This document shows positions 54,203 through 64,000 of a stretch of 64,000 nt of DNA, one piece after another. The stretch comes from Setomelanomma holmii (lineage: Eukaryota; Ascomycota; Dothideomycetes; Pleosporales; Phaeosphaeriaceae), in contig ML978154.1 of assembly GCA_010015745.1 (NCBI GenBank), positions 892,668 to 956,667 of the forward strand, read 5' to 3'. How positions within the stretch are numbered: position 1 is the stretch's first letter; the number at the start of each line of letters is the position of its first letter. A program made the translations under genes and the position numbers. The notes beneath the pieces were generated by a model that was given only the letters and a program-made list of their open reading frames with translations, was not told where the DNA came from and searched no databases.

Positions 54203-54284
54203 CTGTATTGGGCGGTGTAGTGAGTCGGAAAGCTTCTGCTCTCTGGTCGCTCAGCTTGACTTTCACAAGTATGTTAGCACGTAC
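54203..54284 (-). other. Putative 5' UTR intron of the giant gene
   Basis: Donor GTACGT at 54284 (CCA before it) and acceptor ATACAG ending at 54203, 82 nt. If spliced it puts the upstream ATG at 54305 out of frame with the main frame, which supports the start at 54182. Confidence 0.45.
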
Positions 54285-54305
54285 TGGCGTAAGGCGCAGG
54301 CTCAT

Positions 54306-54928
54306 GGCTAGCCCGTGTAGTCAAGAGTAACTGCTTATCTAGAGCGCATTGCGCGAACACATGTGCCGCAATCAATGCGCGGGGCTGAGGAGCGGCTGCG
54401 CGGGCGAGTACTCTGAATATCTGAATTGAAAGCGCTTGTTCTCTCGTTCAATTGGCAGTAGGCCGCGGATCAAGGTAGAAGTTAAGGTGGGGAGAAAGTG
54501 TGGAAAGCAAAGTGAAGAGGAAAGGTTTGCGGGTTGCGGCAATTGAAGTGCCAGGAGGCGCGTTGCCAAGACCGAAATGGGTCAAAGTGAAAGGTGAAAA
54601 CTGAGGCTATGACGTACCCGCACTGCTACCCAACGCATCGAGCTGCTGATGAGTTGCGTAGGAGGGAATGTAATGCATTGATGAAAAGGAAACAGCTGAC
54701 CGGCGCTGGAAAGGGACTGTGATGATCCTTTAAGTTAGAAGGAAAACCTTTACTAATATACTCACAAGCAATGCGTTGTCTCCATCCATAGCGAAGCTGG
54801 TGTTGGTACTAAGATACAACCACTGTGGAACCTATACGTAACATCCTCCCATCTATTCCACTCGTATCTCACGTAAGTAGGCATGTCCGTAGTCTCCATT
54901 TTCCTCATGTCTTTCCTCGTCGCATGGG
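54306..54928. other. Upstream region of the giant gene, no gene seen
   Basis: Should contain the promoter of the minus-strand giant gene. Only short unsupported frames. Confidence 0.35.
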
Positions 54929-55303
54929 TCAGGTCTGTGTGCCGCACTGGCGCTGTCGATATGACCTGATCATTTCGAGCCAGAGCGTGTCCAAAAGGTC
55001 CATGGTCCTGTCCGTCAACCAGGCCACGAGGTGGTTGACAGACCGTGTGAGGTTCCGATACGGAGGAATCTGTCCTAGCCAGTTGGAAGCGTACAGAGCA
55101 TTCGAGATGAAGATACAGCAGCCAGTCCTTTCGCCTAAGACATTTCCAATCGTTTTGAGACCTGACAACAGTGCGAAGCCCAAAGCGATCGCCGAGACCA
55201 AACGAATCAGTCCTCTGACTTTGTCGCGAAAGTTTAATGGCCGGGAGAAGTACCAGATTCTAAACCCGGCGGGGCTCAGATCTCGGATGATTGGATGCGC
55301 CAT
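54929..55303 (-). CDS. Possible small membrane protein, 124 aa
   Basis: ATG at 55303 with a frame of 124 codons. A basic N-terminus (SRPLNFRDKVRG) precedes one hydrophobic segment (LIRLVSAIALGFALLSGL) and a second, weaker one (CCIFISNALYASNWLG), then an amphipathic tail. The frame is also open 42 codons upstream of this ATG but without another ATG, so an upstream exon is possible. No family is recognised. It could be a true small gene or a fragment of a larger decayed membrane protein. Confidence 0.35.
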   Translation of the reverse strand: MAHPIIRDLSPAGFRIWYFSRPLNFRDKVRGLIRLVSAIALGFALLSGLKTIGNVLGERTGCCIFISNALYASNWLGQIPPYRNLTRSVNHLVAWLTDRTMDLLDTLWLEMIRSYRQRQCGTQT

Positions 55304-55565
55304 GATGCCCAGGAGGTGCCGGTGCCACTCGAGCTCAGAGATGACGAAGAAGGCTGTACACCATCGAAGCAGAAGGATGTGTTGGATGTTTGTAGAGTGG
55401 GTCGAGAAGAGAGAATTCGGGCAAAACAACGAAGACAGCAGCTAGGAGCCAGTATAGAATCTGTAGCCTTATGGGCAACACGTCCGCATGCGGCTTTTTA
55501 GCTATTCTCGTAGCTGCGAGACTAGGATGGCCTGATGCTTCCTTCACCATTACTTGCCGCTTCTT

Positions 55566-55913
55566 TCAAGTATCCGTGGAAGCCTTGTAATCGACGCGGA
55601 GGATCTCGGTTCGTTTATGGAGGGTTTCCATCGTTTCATCGACAGCTTCAAGATCATTTTCCTGCGAGCTGAGGTCCTCTTCAGTGGCATCAGGGTGTGC
55701 CTCCCATGCGTCCAAGAGCTTTTCCTTGACTGTAAGCTCAACGTCCTCTCGCTGCTCGGCTGTGCACGCAAGGTCATTGTCAAGACGCTCGCTCTCTTTG
55801 ATCGCAAACTCGAGATGTCCCATGGCCATGAGGAAGGCCGCCTTCTTGGGCAGCGGAGGCTCTTCATCGCTCGGCAGTTCGATTTGCACAACCGCTGTGC
55901 TGACAAGGTCCAT
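55566..55913 (-). CDS. Small acidic helical protein, 115 aa
   Basis: Single-exon frame with good start context (ACCATGG at 55913). The product begins MDLVSTAVVQIELPSDEEPPLP, shown here only to residue 20-22 as MDLVSTAVVQIELPSDEE, and continues as a Glu/Asp/Leu-rich amphipathic helix in two halves (KKAAFLMAMGHLEFAIKESE and EDVELTVKEKLLDAWEAH). No signal peptide or membrane helix. The regular charge pattern and amphipathicity make chance translation unlikely. Family unknown; a short coiled-coil or adaptor protein would fit. Confidence 0.5.
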   Translation of the reverse strand: MDLVSTAVVQIELPSDEEPPLPKKAAFLMAMGHLEFAIKESERLDNDLACTAEQREDVELTVKEKLLDAWEAHPDATEEDLSSQENDLEAVDETMETLHKRTEILRVDYKASTDT

Positions 55914-56283
55914 GGTTTGGCTCGTCGGTCCAGTTCATGCGGCGATAAAGACCTGAGCCGCAAGGTGGCAAAGTTTTGTGCTCAGGTATCCACGGCTGGT
56001 GGAAGGGAGTTGTGAGGAACTAGAAGTTGAGTCGACGCAAAACAGTCACCGATGCGAGCATGGTAGGTGCGAGTACAACCTGAGGCTGAACAGGAAAGCG
56101 CAGAGCGCGGCTTTGCCAAGGTGACAACCACGTTGCTCCTGGAACGGGAAGGTGCGGCCACTGTCAGGTAAACATCATTGACATATGAGGATATCCTTTC
56201 AACACGTAGAGATATATGTGGAGGCGCATGTCGACTGAGAATTGCTCCTAGTTTCAAACCTTGCGCCGCGTGGTCCTGTGCGC
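55914..56283. other. Short intergenic region
   Basis: 370 bases between the small acidic gene's start and the stop of the DUF6536 gene; nothing recognised. Confidence 0.35.
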
Positions 56284-58650
56284 TCAAGTATATGCTTGGT
56301 CGACGGTCGGTCTTTCTGTAAGCCTCGCTGTGAACGATATATGTCTCGCAGTCTGCCCATCCCCGCTATTATCTGACTCAGTGACATCTCCCCACTGCAC
56401 CTCTTGCAGCCAAGGCTCGACCTCATATCTTCCCGGATGGCACGCCGCACTGATGACTGCGCTCATACTCGTCTCGCCCAAACTAGTCCACAATCTTCGG
56501 AAGGAGCCAATGCACACTGTCGCGACCAACATCGCAAGGGCAACGCCAATGAGCGCGAGTATACCTGAAGAGCTGTAGCCAAGTCGGACGAGTCGGTCAT
56601 CCTGGTCGATCTCGCCACGTGAGTTCACGCCGTCGATGCGCACCATGAAGAAGCTTTGTGAGCACAGCCAATGCAGTGCTGCACTGCAGCCCATGAGCGG
56701 CAAAGCGTAGCGTGAGGGCATCGTGAAGAAATGGCTTGCGCGCTGCATGCCTCGTGGTCGCTCACTAATTCTCAAGCCCTTCTTGGCTTGGGTGAGGCGA
56801 TCGAATTCGTGCGCGATGAGGAGTTTACCCCAGATACTGGTGTATACCACGTAGAGGATTGAAAAGCCGAGTTGAGGAATATTCACAATGAGCAGGGTGG
56901 GCACAATTCCGGAGGATCCAGTGTCGTCTGGCTTGAATGATGCGAGAGATTGAATGTCTGGAACACCTAGTCCGCTGGAGAAAGCAAAGCCGTTGGCTCC
57001 TTGCACTGCGAAGAACAGTGCAATCGATAGAACGACGATGTAGAACGCTGAAATGCCAATCGTGCTGAAGAATTCGGTTGTGTTCGCCGAAGTGAGCCAT
57101 CGGGGACGACTGCCGGTGAAGATCTGCGGCTCGTACTTTGTGACGAAGCCGTGCTTGCGGATCTGCTTTGAACTCACGAGACACATGTCCTTGGTCGTAG
57201 GATCTTCATCTTTGAGGAACGAAGTAATGGCATCGCCGAGTGTGCGTAAGGAGTGAGAGGGTCGAGCAATTAGCAGATAAGCTATGACGATCGTCTTGAT
57301 GCCACCAAAGACGACCACACCTAGCATAAGCCACTGGTTGAATTGGAGTTCACATATATCGGGGATGCGGCGGGCTAGACAATAGCTGACCGTGTTCCCG
57401 TAGAGGGTCCAATTCCTGCCCGAATCGAACCGCTCCTGTGCTAATTCGATACTACACCTGACCGCATCGTTGTTTTGAGTAGTACTATTCGTCGTGAGGA
57501 AATCATGGCAGATCCAATGATATGGGTCTTGGTTGGTGTGTTCCCTGTCGCTTGAGATATAACTTTGCGGAAATCGTGTGTATAAAATTGGTGGTTTGGC
57601 GTCCAATTGTGTCGAAACTGCTACGACATCGCCATATTCCCGCAGGAAGCCAGAAGAGTAGTTCTGCATACATTCCCAGGCATCCATACGAACATAGTCA
57701 GTCAGATTGGAGCTGTTAGTGACATCTTGTAGGAGATCGATGATTGTTGAATTGTCGCGCACATCGAAAGAAGCCTCGTTGGCAACAACCCGCTGATCGA
57801 AGAGATCGGGAGATGAATTCTCCATCGTAGGCTGGAAGGTGGCATCGTTAAGCAGATTTTGCTCAACAACAGCTACAGCATATTGGTTCGATTGCGTCGT
57901 TGTGAAGAATACAGCGTTGAAGCTGACAACAGTCAGCCAAGGATAGTCTCATAGACACGGTACTCACAACAAGTGGAAGGGCAAACTCGTGAGTCCCAGT
58001 ATCAACCAGATCCACGCGTTCCTTCTCCGCACATAGAACAAGTTGCGAGCGCTCTGAGTCCCAATCTCAACCCATTTGCCCTGCCCATGTGCTTTGTCCA
58101 CCTCTTGCCTTGTGGGTGCCGTCATCCCCTGCATCGCATAGGTGGAAGCGCCAAGGATCAAAGTCGACAGGATATTGAGCGCTGCATGGATTCCAGTATT
58201 GGCTCCACGCACTCTGCCACAGGAGCTACGCATGATAGATGCGGTTCCCGCCTCGGCAGAAAAGGCACTAAAAAGCCAGGAGTATACGGAGACGTTGACG
58301 ATAAGTGCGATGAGGCTAAGCAAGAACGATCGGATCAGGCCTGCGCGCCAGCCACATATGAACGTATCGTAGAACATCCCGAAGTAACGTGTTCCAAAGC
58401 GTTTGAGCTCATGCTCTTCAACTCTTTCTACAAGCGTTCTGCGGTGCGAGACGGTGTAGCCCGCGGCGTTGTAGGTGACGGCGCTGTATTCCGTGTCTGC
58501 GAGTACTGGAAGTGGATATTCCACTACTTTGCCCTCGGATTGCGTTTTGTCATCCATCTTGCTTTGCGAAGGATATGCATCCATTGGGATGTGCTGTTCG
58601 TCCTGTGGCTCTTCGCTCGGTAAACGCCTGAATCGCTGCGGAAGCCGCAT
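56284..58650 (-). CDS. DUF6536 multi-pass membrane protein, 773 aa, two exons
   Basis: Exon 1 58650-57968 and exon 2 57922-56284; the 45-nt intron (GTGAGT donor, GTCAG acceptor) joins SLPFHL to FNAVFFTTTQSN in frame. Exon 1 contains the DUF6536 signature: GWRAGLIRSFLLSLIALIVN, IHAALNILSTLILGASTYAM, APTRQEVDKAHGQGKWVEIG and SARNLF, followed by a membrane helix. Exon 2 adds a long extracytosolic loop with several N-glycosylation sites (NSTT, NSSN, NWT) and further helices (QWLMLGVVVFGGIKTIVIAYLL, GISAFYIVVLSIALFF, VPTLLIVNIPQLGFSILYVV, GILALIGVALAMLVATVCIG). It is a fungal-specific family often expanded in plant-associated and secondary-metabolite-rich species; molecular function is unknown. 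No break was found. Confidence 0.88.
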
Positions 58651-59464
58651 TTCGCGAATAGGAAACCTGTCACCTTTGTATGATGCGATGCATGAGTGCG
58701 CTGACTTGATTTCTCAGCTGTTCAGCAGGGCGATGCGACAGGTGATAAGCAGGTGTGAGAGGCGACTTCCGTCAAGTGGTCGCAAAAGATAAAGTTCGAA
58801 TTTGCAACGTGAAGCCACAAGGCGCCCAGCTTTGGCCCCCAATCGTGGAAGATATTCGCACACGGACTCACCTCCAAGAATGACTGCTGCTCACTCTCAA
58901 TGCCGCAGAATCATCGCGTATGGGTCCGAAGCGTTCATAATCACCTCATCATTGGCTGCTGCAGGTTATAGTGCAAAATAGCTGAAGAACTTTGCTGGCG
59001 TCGGTCCGTCAGCGCGCAAATTTGAGGACAGCCGCACCATCTTGGACGGCCAGGATGATCTACGCCCTGCATTAGTCTGCATCGTGGGCGATGCGCGTTA
59101 GGCAAGAAGACTTCGTGAGATCGTCGGCGATCTTGAGAACGATGATAAGCTTGCTGGTATTGTGAAGACACGATGGCTTCGCTAGACGCGCAAGAGCGTT
59201 GCAGACGTCGTTCTTGTACACGTCGTGAGGAAGGCATGAAGGATCAACGCACGCGCGAGCTCGGCACAAAGTGCGAAATTCGCCGAAGCTAAAATTAGAA
59301 GCCACCTCTTTTCGTTGTACAGAAGCGATGACACAGGCTCAGCATAAGAAGTGATTTGCACAATGTGAGAGTTTAACCGGCAATAGCCTTATAGTAATGA
59401 TATTACAGAGAGCGCGCGCTCGCATTACATCTAGAAAACAGTCTTCCGATTCAACACGGAGGAA
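58651..59464. other. Intergenic, no gene seen
   Basis: About 810 bases between the DUF6536 start and the stop of the MFS gene. Minus-strand frames at 58941-59305 begin with GTG and have no family likeness. Confidence 0.35.
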
Positions 59465-61157
59465 CTACAATAGGTACTGGAAGTAAATGTTCTCCTTGTC
59501 CGTCATGTCCTGGAGACCATTCTCGCCGTGGACTTCGGCTCCAGCTTCGTGGAAGTGACGCTGCATAGACTCGTCGAGGGGGTTCCTTGGCAGTCCTGCT
59601 GCCTCACGCTGGTCGGCCTTTCTCTTCTGCAGACGCTTTACGTTCAGGATTTGAAGGATGACAACGCCCCACAGGATGCACCAGATAGCAAGGATACCCT
59701 TGAGGGCGTTGACCTGGAGAGCGTTAGTACAGTTGTTGAGAGCTTGGGTTATGGGGTGACTTACATATTGAGGGCCGAACTTGGCGTCAAAGATGTATGG
59801 GGTGATGATGTTGCCAATAGAGTTTCCGGCGTTGAACGATGTGTAGTAAACAGCCTTCTTGGTCTGTCCAGCGCAGTTACCTCCCATCCATGAGATGAGC
59901 AGTGGGTTGATGGCGAAAACGAAAGCAATGAGGTAGTAGCCAGCAAGAAGGCCACCCTTGTTGGCTGTGGTCTTAGGGAGAGCGACCATTAGGGCAACGC
60001 CAACAATGACAATAGTCACAAGTCCGAGCAGGAAGGGCGACTTGGCCTTGAAGCGGTATGCCAACCACGAAGCGGCGAGGATAGACACGAACTGGAGCGC
60101 ACCAAATGGCATATTGAGCAGCACAGCCTCGTCGGGAGTGAAGCCGGCCAAGTTCTGGAGAATGATGGAGCCAAAGACGGACGAGACGGAGGCACCAGCA
60201 TTGACGGCGATGACCATGACTAGAAAGGTGCGTTAGTGCAAGTTTACTTGATCACTGCAAGGAAGACATACTCATGTAAAACCAGTACTTCAACTCGCCC
60301 CAGGCTTCAAACACCTGCTTCCACTTGAAAGTGTGCGACACGACACCCTGCTGATTCGCCTTCAATCGGTCGACGGCCTTGAGGCGGTCCTCGGGAGTCA
60401 AATAGCGTGCCTCTCCGGGACTATCGTGAGCCCACCAGTAGGTGACGAGACCAACAACGATGGTCAAAAGGCCGAAGAAGAGGTAGACAATCTGGTATCG
60501 GAAGAGAGACTTGGAATGGATACGACCAAAGCCATAGACGAGAGGCGAACTGAGCATCGTGCTGAGACCATAGCAGCTGTACCAGCAGGCGACACGGAAT
60601 GGCTGCTCAGAACGGCGGTAGAAGGCGATGGTGATGATTGAGAAGAGCGGGATGACTGCAGCCTCGAAAGCGCCTAGGAAAAAGCGTGAGGCAAGGAGTC
60701 CTGCGTAAGTCCTGGACCCAGCGAGACCACCAGCAACAGAGATACCCCAGCAGGTAATGATGACTGGAAGAACCTGACGGAATCGCAACTTGACGAGAAT
60801 CCACGCAGCCAAAGGCTGCACACCAAGCTGGGCATAGTAGCCGATGTTGCCAATGTTCGAGTAATCGTTGCCCACCAGCTTCGCGTCTTTTTTTAGTCCG
60901 TATACGGCTGTCAGACCGATGATACCCTTGTCGGCGGATTGGAGGAAGTAGACCATGCAAAGGAGAGAGAGCATGTAGATGTCCGTCTTGCGAAGGATAC
61001 GTTTGTTGTCGGATTCGCTGCAAATGTGGGCATCGCTCAGGCCAGCCTCCTTGCCCTCCTCGAATGCGATTGCAAGGCCACCAGCATCACCACCTGAGTT
61101 GTTGGAGCCAGAGATGCGCTCGGCCGCGGTGACGGTCTCCTTCTCCGTTGAAGCCAT
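59465..61157 (-). CDS. MFS transporter, anion:cation symporter (Dal5/allantoate-permease type), 529 aa, three exons
   Basis: Exons 61157-60272, 60219-59765 and 59713-59465, all in frame. Intron 1 has donor GTATGT and a CTAAC...CTAG acceptor; intron 2 has donor GTAAGT, branch point ACTAAC and acceptor CTCCAG. The ATG at 61157 gives a soluble N-terminus of about 57 residues, then RKTDIYMLSLLCMVYFLQSADKG, the characteristic opening of this family, and GYYAQLGVQPLAAW. Twelve membrane helices can be counted. Family marks include RFFLGAFEAAVIPLFSIIT and SFNAGNSIGNIITPYIF. Members import organic anions and small nitrogenous solutes (allantoate, ureidosuccinate, nicotinate, pantothenate, peptides) with protons across the plasma membrane. 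The exact substrate cannot be read from sequence. Confidence 0.92.
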
Positions 61158-63600
61158 ACTGCTGGACAGTTGTCGATTGTTCAGGTATGTGGAGAAAGAG
61201 AATTGTTGGCGACGGGTCTGGGGTAAATGGTCTGGGGTAGGTCTATTAAGTGTCCTTCCACCCCGCCGTGACCGGCTGAATTGGTACGGACGTGCGGATT
61301 GTACATGGAGCACGAGGTCGCGTACCGTCGTCGTGGTCAGCCAAACGTGCGCTGCCGGATGCAATATAATCCACGAATTACAGATTCTTCCTTTCGGCGG
61401 TTCAGAGATTGGTCATTCGCTTCCGCGGGCCCGCGCTCGGTTGCTCCGTGGATGACGGCTGTGCCAACCAGCCCCGTTCAATCCTTTGTGAGATGGATCG
61501 AAAGCCAAAAGTGGGTTCCACAACGACGCGATGATTGGCAGACCCTCGAAACCTTCGCATGGTTTGGCTCTCAAAATCCAGCCCCATGGAGTGGGTATGG
61601 AGGCAATTGGCCTCGCTGGTGTCCATGTTAGCGTCATCATGCGAGCAAAATCATAGACTAGGACAAGGCCGCCACCAACCCAAGCTTCCCTCGCTAAGGT
61701 TAAAGAAGCGTCGCTAAGGCGCCTTGGCTGCTGTCAGTGGTGTGTATTGATGGAAGAGCACGAAGCGCGGAGCCGCGCGGACACTGGTCGAGATCAGTCG
61801 AAGTTTCCTTGTATTTTCCACGAATGCGCATGAGAGCTCAAACAATGATGGCGTGTTTAGGTGCAAGACGTCTTGGGACCTTGCTTACCCGCATCGCGTC
61901 CCGAGTGGAATCAGCTCGTGGGGCGGGTAAGTTGGGGACGGCTGCCGGCAGTACGTGGGGTGAAAACGTGCCCACGGGGAACTTGGGAAACGACGCTTGT
62001 CCCCAGATCAACCTTGATCTGTCTCCACAGCTGTACGCCTGACTCTTCGTCGATACAACGACATTGCAACATAACAATATAAGCCATCAAAGGTTGTCAA
62101 AGCATTATCATCGAACAAATGCACCGGAGTCTTGTCACCGAAAACATTTGCATGACCCCAGTGACCCTGCTAGCTCGCGGACTGGCCAGACAGCCATGCG
62201 CATCGCATCCGATCCTCGTAATCTCACCATCTCGGGCTCTCGGACCTCTTGCGAATGTTCCTTGATAACGCAGAAACAATCTCTGCTTTCCCCTTCGAGC
62301 AATGCCGCCCCTCAACAATTGCACACATCTCATACTTTGTCCTTGATGTCCTATAGAAGGACCGACGAGCATATATGTACGACATCCGCGAACTTCCGCT
62401 GCTGTCAAGAGTCGGCCCATATCAGCAGCTGGACACAGCTGCATCTCGAAACTCACAGGAAATCCGGTTAGGACGTGATTGCGCACGCGAACGGCATTGA
62501 CTGCTGGATCTGACATTCTAGCCTGTCACTACAGCCATGACATGAGCTGCCTCTAGGATACCACCCAAGTGGTCGCCCACATTATCCTCTATAAATTGAT
62601 CAGACTTCTCTTACCCGAGTCCTAGAGAGACTTGAAGACGTCGATGGTACTCCCAAGTGAGATACATAGGCCGCAAGCATCTCGATTTCTCGAAGGTCAA
62701 TTTTCTGGCGCGTTGGCTACCGCCTATAAAAGCGACCAGTCTCCACGTCCTTTCCTACTTCATAGCTCTTGCCCGATCTCGCTGCTCCAAAACTCGCCCC
62801 CTACCCATGCATGCTCAGTCCGCGTCTGGCGATGAAAAGCGAATCCCAGCTCACAATGTCTAGCCCATGTCTTGGACCAGACTTGTGGCACATCGCCTGG
62901 CCATGAGCATACCTCCGTTGCTACCTACATGTTGGTGAAGGCATGTAGCGTTCTCCACCATCCATCGGGAACATAGCTTAGAGCGGTCCTCTCACCCTCT
63001 ACTCACGCGACCAGTATCCATCACCGCCGCATGGTGAATCGAGAAAACGTTTCGACATGTTCTATGCGGTGTTTCTTCGAGTGTGGTTGAGATGTGAAGA
63101 AGAAGAGGTCCATGTCTCGGCATGGCTGATGCTCCACACAAAATGAAGCTCTAAGCGCAATGAGCCCTTTCCATTCACTAGACGATCGTGAGGGAAATCG
63201 AAGAACATACTCCTAGTGACAACGAATGCTAAGTGCGTAACATCGGTGCACAAAAGCTTATGTCTTTGCCAGCTTTGAGTTCTCACCCTTCTACCTCTAC
63301 GAGGAATCTAAACTCGCCCTTCCCACGCAGATGTTCCGTGCTTGAGATGAGCATCCCAAAACCCCGTGCGAATTCCCTATGTCTTTGAGCCTGCCTTCCT
63401 CCAGCCAATCGAGCAAGTCCGCATGCTCCTCAAATCGATATGCCAACCTTTCAGAAGGTATACAAGCATTCGAAACTTGAACCATGTGGCTTGCGACTAA
63501 TACGACATTGCAAGCAGTATAAGAGCCCTCCTCTTCCGACTTGTTCTTGGCTCCATCATCCTCGGATATCTCAAAGACGTCAAAAATCATACCTCTAGGG
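61158..63600. other. Intergenic, no supported gene
   Basis: About 2.4 kb to the right of the MFS gene. The first few hundred bases should be its promoter. Open frames up to 139 codons on both strands overlap without family likeness. No RNA gene or mobile element recognised. Confidence 0.4.
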
Positions 63601-63636
63601 GTCATCTTTTGCCCTCGGCCAGTGGAAAGAACCGAG

Positions 63637-63985
63637 TCACCATGAGTGCGACGACGTCTCAAGATCTTTCTCGCTCTGGTTTATCTGGACCGAATGTAGC
63701 GAGAATTTCGTCGATGTTATGTCAAAAATGTTTACTGGCTGGCCTATGTTTCGAATGAGCCACTTGACTTCAAATTGCAACTCCAGGTTTTTTTGACCTG
63801 GACGGAGATACATACCTCCCATTCGAACCAGATGTACTTCCTCACCGCGAGTTTTTACTTATGAAGCCCGAAAGCGAGCATCCACCGACGCATGTGCAAC
63901 TCTTGGGAGTCGAACGATCAAGAATACTGCCATCGAACGGATCATGTCTGTTCATTCGCTTGCTGAAATGGCAAGATGTAACCAT
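63637..63985 (-). other. Coding-like debris at the window edge
   Basis: Two adjacent minus-strand frames look protein-like. One (about 63985-63830) reads RMNRHDPFDGSILDRS and CTCVGGCSLSGFISK before a TGA. The next begins at the ATG at 63822 (MGGMYLRPGQKNLELQFEV) and stops at 63637. A third frame over 63.6-63.7 kb reads EILATFGPDKPERERS, stop, DVVALMVTRFFPL. They may be exons of one gene that enters from the right edge, or remnants of it. I cannot give a splice model or a family. Confidence 0.3.
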
Positions 63986-64000
63986 GCTGTTCACGGTATT

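Noticed and set aside
54183..54305. ATG at 54305 as start of the giant gene
   Set aside because: The intervening 123 bases contain a good donor and acceptor, so this stretch is more likely leader with a 5' UTR intron; the ATG at 54182 has the better context.
1..64000. tRNA, rRNA, transposons and secondary-metabolite genes
   Set aside because: Scanned by eye for T-arm GGTTCRA blocks, transposase or reverse-transcriptase motifs, terminal repeats and PKS/NRPS signatures; none were convincing. A dedicated tRNA or repeat search would be decisive.

Overview
The window reads as nuclear DNA of a filamentous ascomycete. Almost every convincing gene is broken by short (about 45-90 nt) introns with GTRNGT donors, CTAAC/CTGAC branch points and YAG acceptors. 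The families present (DUF7923/CCCH protein, PSP1-domain protein, INCENP/Sli15, Nce102-type MARVEL protein, DUF6536 membrane protein, Dal5-type MFS) are typical of Pezizomycotina. A Dothideomycete is my best guess, by inference only. There are no operons; each gene is an independent transcription unit.

Left part (1-22.7 kb): a RING protein converges on a five-exon DUF7923/tandem-CCCH gene. Next come a secreted type-B carboxylesterase, a small orphan gene, a three-finger C2H2 protein with one finger split by an intron, and a type II membrane glycosyltransferase-like protein with a charged coiled-coil tail. They are followed by a J-domain co-chaperone, ribosomal protein eL15 (six coding exons, two of them micro-exons), a small coiled-coil protein and a PSP1-domain protein. 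From 9.5 to 22.7 kb every gene lies on the minus strand.

Middle (22.7-34.8 kb): 5.8 kb with no gene I can support, then a decayed area. It holds a truncated GT31/DUF604-like glycosyltransferase with two nonsense codons abutting a headless membrane-protein fragment. It also holds a frameshifted pseudogene and a nearly intact paralogue of a single-pass surface-protein family sharing a C-terminal PRxEDLDEL motif, with an intact Nce102-like MARVEL gene between them.

Right part (34.8-64 kb): a 904-residue orphan membrane protein, the chromosomal-passenger scaffold INCENP/Sli15, a 540-residue orphan, and a pseudogene with two nonsense codons and a frameshift. A 1.9-kilo-residue acidic, repeat-bearing protein follows, then two small putative genes, a DUF6536 multi-pass membrane protein and an MFS anion:cation symporter. 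The last 2.8 kb has only coding-like debris.

Two genes carry 51-nt, stop-free introns whose length is a multiple of three. I found no defence system, secondary-metabolite cluster, transposon, tRNA, rRNA or CRISPR array. All splice models were made by eye from frame continuity and splice signals.
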